A stretch of DNA of 11,549 nt, taken from contig JAFNZQ010000305.1 of NCBI GenBank assembly GCA_017382775.1, positions 1 through 11,549 of the forward strand. The letters run 5' to 3'. Under the pieces are notes generated by a model that searched no databases, was not told the origin of the DNA, and saw only the letters and a list, made by a program, of their open reading frames with translations. Both the position numbers and the translations under genes were made by a program. The stretch is from Spirochaetaceae bacterium. Lineage in GTDB: Bacteria; Spirochaetota; Spirochaetia; Treponematales; Treponemataceae. This document shows, in pieces, positions 1 through 4,814 of the stretch; the stretch's first letter is position 1, and each line of letters starts with the position of its first letter.

Positions 1-679
1 CCACCTTTTTTTTGGGAACGGATTCTCCGGTTATGGATCGTTCATCCACAAAACTTTCACCGGAAAGAATTTTTCCGTCCAAGGGGATTTTTCCACCGGG
101 TTTCACAACAAAAATTTCTCCCACTTTTACTTCTTCGGCAGGAATTGTTTCCAATTGTTCGTTCCTCTTAACCGAAGCCACATCAGGGCGACCGTCCATT
201 AGTTGGGCAATGTTTTTTCGACTGCGAGATACGGATAAATCCTGGAGGAATTCACCCAAATTGTAAAGGAACAAAACTGCAAAACCTTCTTCGATTTCTC
301 CCAAAAAAATTGCTGCCACGGATGCCACCGACATGAGGGCATTTTCATCTAAAAAATGTCCTGTCGCCAAACCGGTGACCGCTTTTTTGAAAATTTCAAA
401 GGCACACAAAAAATAAGCCAAAAAGAAAAGGCCAACGAAGGCGTAGGGTGGCGCGTCCACGGGCAAAAATCCCCGTTGCAACAAAATTGCGGAAATAAAT
501 ACCACCAATGAAGAGGCCAATTTTGTCAAAGTCGCCTTTATTTCCGATTTTCCGATTTCCCGATTATGATCGCACCCACATCCGCATCCGCCGTGGGAAT
601 GAGATTCGTGTTCGCTGTGAGAATGACCGCAACATCCGCCATGGGAATGAGATTCGTGTTCGCTGTGAGATTTATTCAT
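1..679 (-). CDS. P1B-type heavy-metal-transporting ATPase, N-terminal part (cut by window edge)
   Basis: This is a metal-efflux P-type ATPase of the ZntA/CadA kind, predicted to pump divalent soft metals (Zn, Cd, Pb or Co) out across the inner membrane. About 226 residues are visible, starting at an ATG inside the last codons of the upstream regulator and preceded by an AAGGAG site 9 nt upstream. The first 39 residues hold 10 His and 5 Cys in a duplicated 16-residue unit, in place of the usual HMA domain with CxxC. Four hydrophobic segments follow; the third begins after the LDENALM stretch, and the fourth runs into GEFLQD and SRSRKNIAQLMD, which is typical of this subfamily. The actuator domain ends with VDERSITGESVP, carrying the TGE dephosphorylation motif. 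The CPC metal site and the DKTG phosphorylation site lie outside the window, so the metal cannot be assigned. Co-transcription with a SmtB-like repressor supports Zn/Cd/Pb/Co. Confidence 0.9.
   Translation of the reverse strand, partial: MNKSHSEHESHSHGGCCGHSHSEHESHSHGGCGCGCDHNREIGKSEIKATLTKLASSLVVFISAILLQRGFLPVDAPPYAFVGLFFLAYFLCAFEIFKKAVTGLATGHFLDENALMSVASVAAIFLGEIEEGFAVLFLYNLGEFLQDLSVSRSRKNIAQLMDGRPDVASVKRNEQLETIPAEEVKVGEIFVVKPGGKIPLDGKILSGESFVDERSITGESVPKKKV
585..670 (-). repeat. 48-bp tandem duplication encoding the His/Cys-rich ATPase N-terminus
   Basis: Two copies with a 48-bp period are seen: 585-622 and 633-670 match over 38 bases with a single difference (593 against 641). In protein they give SHSEHESHSHGGCCGH followed by SHSEHESHSHGGCGCG. 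The near identity at DNA level suggests a recent in-frame duplication that doubled the number of potential metal ligands. Confidence 0.9.
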
Positions 680-1004
680 CGTGGCTATCTCCTTCGTGAC
701 AGTTCTCTCCGGAAATATGCTGCATTGCACTTTGGATAATGTTGATTATGTGATGATCATCGAGGCTGTACAGAACATTTGTTCCGGATTTTCTGGTTTT
801 TACGATTTTTGAGCGACGTAAATCCTTCAACTGATGACTGGCTGCGGTTTGGGATAATCCCGCCGCAAGGGCCAAATCTCCGGAACTGCATTCTCCCCGG
901 GAATTAAGTCGCAACAAAATTTTAAGCCTGGGAACACTGGCAAAAAGCATGTATATTTCTTCCAACTTTGCAAAATCGTCTTCGGTCATTGCATCAAAAT
1001 TCAT
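672..1004 (-). CDS. ArsR/SmtB-family metal-sensing transcriptional repressor
   Basis: A 110-residue winged-helix repressor, the normal size for ArsR/SmtB dimers. The recognition region reads LAAGLSQTAASHQLKDLR, followed by the wing around RKSGTNVLYSL. The C-terminal helix carries D83-x-H85-x10-H96, which aligns with the SmtB/CzrA alpha5 zinc site (DHH...ALDH in SmtB). The fourth ligand position is G99, with E100 beside it. The alpha3 region is GECSSGDL and keeps only one Cys (C39) of the ELCVCDL motif of ArsR/CadC proteins, so alpha5-type Zn/Co sensing is likelier than As or Cd sensing through alpha3. The tail contains extra Cys and His (NCHEGDSHDE). A GGAG site lies 5 nt before the ATG. The stop codon overlaps the ATPase start by 8 nt, implying translational coupling. 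The gene is expected to repress itself and the ATPase until metal binds. Confidence 0.92.
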   Translation of the reverse strand: MNFDAMTEDDFAKLEEIYMLFASVPRLKILLRLNSRGECSSGDLALAAGLSQTAASHQLKDLRRSKIVKTRKSGTNVLYSLDDHHIINIIQSAMQHISGENCHEGDSHDE

Positions 1005-1014
1005 AATCGCTCCA

Positions 1015-1052
1015 ATATTGAATATATGAACAAATGCTCATGTATTCAATAT
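1015..1052. promoter_or_regulatory. Palindromic operator for the ArsR/SmtB repressor
   Basis: The core is AATATATGAACA, a 2-bp AA spacer, then TGCTCATGTATT. This is the 12-2-12 geometry typical of SmtB/ArsR operators, with 10 of 12 positions symmetric. The symmetry continues outward through ATATTG and CAATAT, giving an 18-2-18 palindrome with 16 of 18 pairs. It covers the -10 box and the predicted start of the repressor transcript, so binding would block RNA polymerase. Confidence 0.85.
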
Positions 1053-1076
1053 ACACCGATTTTGGAAATTTGTCAA
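1048..1076 (-). promoter_or_regulatory. Sigma70-like promoter of the repressor-ATPase operon
   Basis: On the minus strand, a perfect TTGACA at 1076-1071 is followed by a 17-bp spacer and TATATT at 1053-1048. Transcription would begin near 1041, giving a leader of about 37 nt with a GGAG Shine-Dalgarno. The -10 box lies inside the palindromic operator. Confidence 0.8.
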
Positions 1077-1096
1077 CAGAAAAATTAACTTTTTTA

Positions 1097-1125
1097 TTGA
1101 CAAAAAATTTTATTTGTGCTAGAAT
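1097..1125 (+). promoter_or_regulatory. Sigma70-like promoter of the PotD-like gene
   Basis: A perfect TTGACA at 1097-1102 is followed by a 17-bp spacer and TAGAAT at 1120-1125, with an extended -10 TGC just before it. The predicted start is near 1132, giving a leader of about 46 nt that contains a perfect hairpin. Its -35 box lies 20 bp from the divergent -35 box of the metal operon. Confidence 0.75.
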
Positions 1126-1140
1126 TCCTCAATAAATCAG

Positions 1141-1166
1141 TTATTTGAAAAGGAATTTTCAAATAA
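1141..1166 (+). promoter_or_regulatory. Perfect hairpin/palindrome in the potD leader
   Basis: TTATTTGAAAA (1141-1151) and TTTTCAAATAA (1156-1166) are exact reverse complements separated by GGAA. In RNA this gives an 11-bp stem with a GNRA-type tetraloop. The AAGGA Shine-Dalgarno starts at the very next base (1167-1171). It could act as an RNA element that gates the ribosome site or stabilises the 5' end, or as a DNA operator just downstream of the transcription start. The sequence alone cannot decide. Confidence 0.65.
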
Positions 1167-1177
1167 AAGGACTTGAC

Positions 1178-2200
1178 ATGAAAAAATTATGTTTTGCGTT
1201 TGTTTTTTGTGCCATGCTTTTCGTCTCTTGTGGCGAAAAGAAGAACGTTCTTCACCTTTTTAATTGGACCTATTATATGCCGGATTCAATTATTCAAAAG
1301 TTTGAAGAAAAGTTTGATGCCGAAGTTCAACTGGACACCTATGCATCCAATGAAGAAATGTTTGCCAAACTTCTTGGCGGTGCCACCGGTTACGATTTGG
1401 TTGTTCCCGGCCAAGATTTTATCGAAGTAATGATAAAATTGGATATGATTTCCGAAATCGATCTGTCCAAAATTCCCAATACAAAATATTTGAATCCCAA
1501 AACCTTGGCCAAAGCCAAGTTTGATCCCCATATGCAGTACAATGTACCTTATTTTTTCGGTGCATCGGGAATTATGGTTAATAAAACCAAGGTTCCGCCG
1601 GATTATCCACGGGATTGGAGCATTTTCGCCGATGAACGATTTAAAGGAAAAATGTGCATGATGGACGATCGCCGAGAAGTTATCGGCGATGCACTGAATT
1701 ATTTGGGATATTCCGTCAATTCCGTTGACGATAAGGAATTGGAAGAGGCCTATCACCTAATTAACGACAAATGGAAACCCAATTTGGCTAAATTCGATGC
1801 GGAAAGTTTCGGAAAGTCTTTCGCTTCCGGCGATTTTTGGGTTGCCCAGGGATATCCCGAAGTTGTGTTTTCCGAATATCCGGAAGATAAGTGGGATGAC
1901 ATTGATTTCTTCATTCCCGAAAGTGGCGGTCCCTCATATTTGGAAGGATTTTGCATTCCCCGAACAGCCAAAAACCGTGATTTAGCCCACGAATTTATCA
2001 ACTTTTTCCATACTCCGGAAATTTATGCGGAATTTTTGGATTATTTCCGATTTCCTGCAACGGTAAATTCCGGCGCCGCTGAATTTACAAAATTGAAACC
2101 TCATTACACTCCCGAAGATGTGGAAAATTGCGAATTGCGCGTGGAATTGGGTGAAAATCTCCAAAAATACGATGCAATTTGGGAAAAAATTCGACACTAA
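1178..2200 (+). CDS. potD: Spermidine/putrescine-type ABC transporter substrate-binding lipoprotein (PotD/PotF-like)
   Basis: A 340-residue periplasmic binding protein that should capture polyamines for an ABC importer. The N-terminus MKKLCFAFVFCAMLFVSC is a lipoprotein signal peptide with a loose lipobox (FVS before the Cys), predicting a membrane-anchored mature protein. PotD-family landmarks are HLFNWTYYMPDSI near the mature start, GYDLVVPGQDFI, FFGASGIMVNK, MMDDRREVIGDALNYLGYS (the D and E align with polyamine-contacting residues of E. coli PotD), ESGGPSYLEGFCIPRTAKNRD and INFFHTP. Where E. coli PotD has a Trp after GGIF, this protein has a Tyr. The ATG at 1178 has AAGGA 6 nt upstream; the longer TTG-initiated frame would begin inside the leader hairpin and is less likely. 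No permease or ATPase genes flank it, because the next gene is convergent recR. Ligand specificity is inferred only from family similarity. Confidence 0.85.
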   Translation: MKKLCFAFVFCAMLFVSCGEKKNVLHLFNWTYYMPDSIIQKFEEKFDAEVQLDTYASNEEMFAKLLGGATGYDLVVPGQDFIEVMIKLDMISEIDLSKIPNTKYLNPKTLAKAKFDPHMQYNVPYFFGASGIMVNKTKVPPDYPRDWSIFADERFKGKMCMMDDRREVIGDALNYLGYSVNSVDDKELEEAYHLINDKWKPNLAKFDAESFGKSFASGDFWVAQGYPEVVFSEYPEDKWDDIDFFIPESGGPSYLEGFCIPRTAKNRDLAHEFINFFHTPEIYAEFLDYFRFPATVNSGAAEFTKLKPHYTPEDVENCELRVELGENLQKYDAIWEKIRH

Positions 2201-2210
2201 TCGTTAAGAT

Positions 2211-2268
2211 GCCCTCGCAGCGGCAGAATGCTAGAAAGTCATTCTGGCACGAAAGCTGCGAGCGAGGG
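2211..2268. repeat. Long imperfect inverted repeat between convergent potD and recR, possible terminator
   Basis: CTCGCAGC on the left can pair with GCTGCGAG (2255-2262); alternatively CCCTCG pairs with CGAGGG (2263-2268). Inside, CAGAATG (2224-2230) pairs with CATTCTG (2240-2246) across a 9-nt loop. The right half is coding for the last residues of RecR. No clear T-run follows on either strand, so a role as a shared terminator is only inferred from its place between convergent genes. Confidence 0.45.
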
Positions 2269-2824
2269 TAAGTTTGTCAGCATATTCAATATCACCGCCC
2301 ACCGGAAGCCCGGAAGCAAGACGGGTTATTTTCAGTTCCGGATTGATTTCTTGAAGGATTTTTTGTAAATACAAGGCTGTGGTATCGCCTTCAATGGTGG
2401 GATTTAGGGCGAAAATTACTTCTCTCACATTATTTTCATTCAGACGTTTTATCAGTTGGGGAATGGCCAATTTTTCCGGCCCAATGCCTTCCAAGGGTGC
2501 AATCACTCCGTCCAACACATGGAACACTCCGGAATATTCACCGGAGCCGTTTATGGTAACCACATCTTGGGCCTGTTCCACCACACAAATTGTGGATGTG
2601 TCCCTGGTCGGATCGCTGCAAATTGGGCATGGATCAACTTCGGTGTAACTTCCGCAGACGGAACACTTTTTGATTTTTGACTGTATTGCGGTTAATTCCG
2701 ATGCGAATTGTTGTAAAAACCCGGCGTCGGCTTTTAGGCAAAAATAGGCCAATCGCATTGCCGTTTTTTTTCCGATTCCGGGCATGGACGAGAAAGATTC
2801 CGCTAGGTTTTCAATGGCGTTCAC
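2231..2824 (-). CDS. recR: Recombination mediator protein RecR
   Basis: RecR works with RecO (and RecF) to load RecA on SSB-coated single-stranded gaps. The 197 residues are the full usual length. The helix-hairpin-helix region is MPGIGKKTAMRLA (about 14-26). A four-Cys zinc finger uses C54, C57, C66 and C69. The Toprim fold begins at ICVVEQ (about 79), with NPTIEGDTTA, and the conserved end is GLPVGGDIEYADKLTLARSFRAR. Translation starts at GTG, which overlaps the ybaB stop as GTGA. There is no strong Shine-Dalgarno, so translation probably depends on ribosomes finishing ybaB. It is the third gene of dnaX-ybaB-recR, a widely conserved order. The 3' end forms half of an inverted repeat shared with the convergent potD end. 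Confidence 0.97.
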   Translation of the reverse strand: MNAIENLAESFSSMPGIGKKTAMRLAYFCLKADAGFLQQFASELTAIQSKIKKCSVCGSYTEVDPCPICSDPTRDTSTICVVEQAQDVVTINGSGEYSGVFHVLDGVIAPLEGIGPEKLAIPQLIKRLNENNVREVIFALNPTIEGDTTALYLQKILQEINPELKITRLASGLPVGGDIEYADKLTLARSFRARMTF

Positions 2825-3138
2825 AGTGAAAAATCCGAAAACATCCCGTTTGCAAGGGCAGGAGAAAGCTTTTCGTTCAATGTTTCACGAATTTTGGTTT
2901 GGGCATCGTGGTGAGCGGAGATGATTAAATCTTGGAGCATTGCCACATCCCGATTGTCCACAGCTGTGGGATCGATCACAATTTTTTCCAATTCAAAGTT
3001 TCCGTTTAATGTAACTTTAACAAGACCGCCGCCGGACATTCCTTCCGCGGTTATTTTTTTCATTTGTTCAAGGGCTGTTGAAAATTGTTGCCGCAAATTT
3101 TGGGCATTTTTCAACAAACTCATGGGATCAATCGTCAT
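2821..3138 (-). CDS. ybaB: YbaB/EbfC-family nucleoid-associated DNA-binding protein
   Basis: A 105-residue small nucleoid-associated protein. Family members form dimers that bind DNA and are usually encoded between dnaX and recR, as here. Typical features are the N-terminal helix (MSLLKNAQNLRQQFSTALEQMKK), the Gly-rich turn SGGGLVKVTLNGN, the strand LEKIVIDPTAV and the long C-terminal helix with DLIISAHHDAQTKIRETLNEKL. The ATG is preceded by GGAGGT at ideal spacing. This site lies within the last codons of the tau reading frame of dnaX, whose stop is 11 nt inside ybaB. The recR start overlaps its stop by 4 nt. The exact cellular role in this organism is not shown by the sequence. Confidence 0.95.
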   Translation of the reverse strand: MTIDPMSLLKNAQNLRQQFSTALEQMKKITAEGMSGGGLVKVTLNGNFELEKIVIDPTAVDNRDVAMLQDLIISAHHDAQTKIRETLNEKLSPALANGMFSDFSL

Positions 3139-3539
3139 TTTTCACCTCCGTGGCGTTAAACAGTTTTTTCAATATTTCGATTTCCACGGGTAAAGTTTCT
3201 CCCGGGCTACTGTCCGATGTAATTATAGCAGAATTAACGGTAAATGTCAAGTGTTTTCCTGTGATTTTAGACAAGGCGTTTAAAATCTGGGCTCGAGTTG
3301 ATTCAATTTGGTGTTTTTCGAAATCTGAATTTACGGTAAATTCGTACTTTCCGCCGTCAAATTTCCAGTCCGTGGTTTTTTCCAGCAACACTGCCGCCAT
3401 TGAGCCTTCTCGATGCAAAACGGCGATTAGTTCATTTTTGATTCCCGATAAATCCTCTAATTTTATTTCAGTGGGAACGAAAGGTTTTTCTTCTGATGGA
3501 GGAGAGGGAATTTTCGTTACAAAATCAGTTTTTTTTTTT
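3128..3539 (-). CDS. dnaX: Tau-specific C-terminal extension of DnaX, read in the +1 frame
   Basis: This open frame continues dnaX after the 11-A run but is +1 relative to the ATPase frame, and it has no credible start codon of its own. Joined by loss of one A (or an equivalent shift) it gives a 526-residue tau, adding about 133 residues that start TDFVTKIPS. The first part is Pro/Glu/Lys-rich and linker-like. It is followed by a folded region with IKNELIAVLHREGSMAAVLLEKTTDWKF in pieces and KHLTFTV near the end, as in other DnaX C-termini. In E. coli, tau-only domains IV-V bind DnaB and the alpha polymerase subunit, and the same role is inferred here. The frame stays open through to ybaB and overlaps its start by 11 nt, which argues against a decayed gene. 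Confidence 0.8.
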
Positions 3540-4709
3540 ATCGGCCGATGTGTAATCAACCTGTCCCGACGACACCATTTGCCGTAACTGGGTTAAATCA
3601 CACAGGATTTCTTCGGCTGTGGCGGTCTTTTTCAATGTGCAAAGTCGGATAATGGCCGCTTCCACCTCGTATCGAGGGCTTGCGGAAAAACGCAGGTCGC
3701 GAAAAAGTTGTAAAAACACCGAAAGTGCCCTTTCGATTCTGGGAATGTCCCATCCGGAAAGGACTTTTTGGGAAATTTTTTCGTGATTTTCACCTATCAC
3801 CGAGGCGTTGGTCACTCCGGAGCGAACCAGCAAAAGTCCTCGTAAATAGTCAATGCAATTCACCGTAAATTGTTCCACGGAAATTCCCGATTGCAGAAAA
3901 TCGTCAAACTTCTGTAAAACCGACAGGCTTTCTCCCTCAACGCAAAATTCGAAAAAGTCGTTCATTGTGGAAATATCCACCAGTCCCAACATGGATTGCA
4001 CTCTTTCCGCCGTTAAATTTCCGGCTGTGTAGGACACAGCTTGATCGTAAAGGGTGTAAGCGTCGCGAATACTTCCCGTGGCTTGGGATGCAATTTTCAA
4101 CAAGGCTTCGTTTTCAAAGGGAATTTTCTGTTCTTGGGCAACGTTGGTCAGCAATTCGCAAATACGTTCCGGAGAAACCAGTCTGTAATTAAAATGCTGG
4201 CAGCGACTTTTTATTGTGGCAGGAACTTTTTGAATTTCCGTTGTTGCGAAAATGAAAATAACGTAGGCCGGAGGTTCTTCAATGGTTTTCAAAAGGGCGT
4301 TGAAAGCACTTTGGGAAAGCATATGAACTTCGTCAATTATAAAAATTTTGTATTTGCACAAAACCGGCGGAAAAAGTACATCATCGCGGATTTGCCGAAC
4401 GTCGTTTACACCGGTGTTGCTCGCTCCGTCGATTTCGAAAACATCCGTGGAAACTCCGGCGGTGATTTGCTTGCAGGATTCACAAACTCCGCAAGGTTCG
4501 CCGTCTTGAAGGTTGGTACAGTTTACGGCCTTTGCCAAAATACGGGCGCTGGAAGTTTTGCCGCAACCGCGAGGGCCGGAAAAAATGTAGGCGTGGGCGA
4601 TTTTTCCGTTTTGTACGGAATTACGCAGAGTTTCCGCGACAAATTCTTGTCCGATTAAATCGGCAAAACGTTGAGGACGTTTGATAATGGCAGTGGCTTT
4701 ATACGACAT
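3525..4709 (-). CDS. dnaX: DNA polymerase III subunit gamma (DnaX ATPase frame)
   Basis: This frame encodes the clamp-loader motor that opens and loads the beta clamp. It gives 394 residues from MSYKATAIIKRPQ. Visible elements are Walker A GPRGCGKT (45-52), a zinc module with C64, C73, C76 and C79, DGASNTGVNDVR, Walker B IIDEVHM (124-130), LLKTIEEPP, sensor-1 ATTE and the SRC arginine-finger motif (168-170). The product ends KKKN-stop inside an A11 run just after the predicted third domain, which is where E. coli gamma ends. I prefer the ATG at 4709 to the in-frame ATG at 4727. The -10 box ends exactly 6 nt before 4709, there is no Shine-Dalgarno, and 4727 would lie upstream of the predicted transcription start. 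It heads the dnaX-ybaB-recR operon. Confidence 0.95.
   Translation of the reverse strand: MSYKATAIIKRPQRFADLIGQEFVAETLRNSVQNGKIAHAYIFSGPRGCGKTSSARILAKAVNCTNLQDGEPCGVCESCKQITAGVSTDVFEIDGASNTGVNDVRQIRDDVLFPPVLCKYKIFIIDEVHMLSQSAFNALLKTIEEPPAYVIFIFATTEIQKVPATIKSRCQHFNYRLVSPERICELLTNVAQEQKIPFENEALLKIASQATGSIRDAYTLYDQAVSYTAGNLTAERVQSMLGLVDISTMNDFFEFCVEGESLSVLQKFDDFLQSGISVEQFTVNCIDYLRGLLLVRSGVTNASVIGENHEKISQKVLSGWDIPRIERALSVFLQLFRDLRFSASPRYEVEAAIIRLCTLKKTATAEEILCDLTQLRQMVSSGQVDYTSADKKKN
3529..3539 (-). promoter_or_regulatory. dnaX: A11 slippery run joining the gamma and tau frames of dnaX
   Basis: On the coding strand GAT is followed by eleven A and then CTGA. Read as is, the product stops as KKKN. 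One A fewer (or two more) opens the 526-residue tau frame; one more A gives KKKKLIL then stop. Homopolymeric A runs at this place are known to produce gamma and tau by transcriptional slippage in Thermus thermophilus, and by -1 ribosomal frameshifting at A AAA AAG in E. coli. Here tau needs +1 or -2, which favours slippage of RNA polymerase. A sequencing error in the homopolymer is the main alternative. Confidence 0.75.
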
Positions 4710-4715
4710 AGTTAT

Positions 4716-4744
4716 ATGATAGCACATATTTTTTTTTTAGTCAA
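4716..4744 (-). promoter_or_regulatory. Promoter of dnaX-ybaB-recR, predicted leaderless
   Basis: On the minus strand, TTGACT at 4744-4739 is followed by a 17-bp spacer that opens with an A-tract, then TATCAT at 4721-4716 with an extended-10 TGC in front. Only ATAACT separates the -10 box from the ATG at 4709, so transcription should start on or next to the A of the start codon. Confidence 0.78.
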
Positions 4745-4779
4745 GTGGGATGAAAATTTTCCTCAAATCAAATTTTCTG

Positions 4780-4808
4780 TTGACTTTTGGCGAAAAATGA
4801 TTTATAAT
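4780..4808 (+). promoter_or_regulatory. Promoter of the UvrD-like helicase gene, predicted leaderless
   Basis: TTGACT at 4780-4785, a 17-bp spacer and a perfect TATAAT at 4803-4808. The ATG at 4815 follows after 6 nt (CCTTCT) with no room for a Shine-Dalgarno in the transcript. Confidence 0.82.
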
Positions 4809-4814
4809 CCTTCT

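Noticed and set aside
585..670. Possible CRISPR-like repeat
   Set aside because: Only two copies with a 48-bp period, in frame within a coding sequence, and no spacers of regular length.
508..699. Plus-strand frame with an Arg/Gly/Asn repeat that looks like a repeat protein
   Set aside because: It is the antisense shadow of the 48-bp His-rich repeat of the ATPase; it has no promoter or Shine-Dalgarno, and the minus strand gives a clear P1B ATPase.
1145..1177. TTG-initiated N-terminal extension of the PotD-like protein
   Set aside because: It would start inside the perfect leader hairpin and put 11 residues before the lipoprotein signal peptide; the ATG at 1178 has its own AAGGA site.
3128..3559. 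Separate hypothetical gene between dnaX and ybaB
   Set aside because: There is no credible start codon or ribosome site; it joins dnaX through the A11 run, and the product resembles the DnaX C-terminus.
3078..3587. Long plus-strand frame opposite dnaX and ybaB
   Set aside because: Its low-complexity Phe/Ser-rich translation is the antisense of well-identified genes, with no promoter or ribosome site.
4041..4658. 205-residue plus-strand frame opposite the dnaX ATPase domain
   Set aside because: It is a shadow of the conserved DnaX sequence; no family features or initiation signals.
4710..4727. Upstream ATG for dnaX giving six extra residues
   Set aside because: It lies in the promoter spacer, upstream of the predicted transcription start, and DnaX proteins usually begin just before the SYKATAIIKRP-like stretch.
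4671..4814. 48-residue N-terminal extension of the helicase
   Set aside because: It overlaps the dnaX start region and runs through the helicase's own promoter; the conserved family N-terminus begins at 4815.
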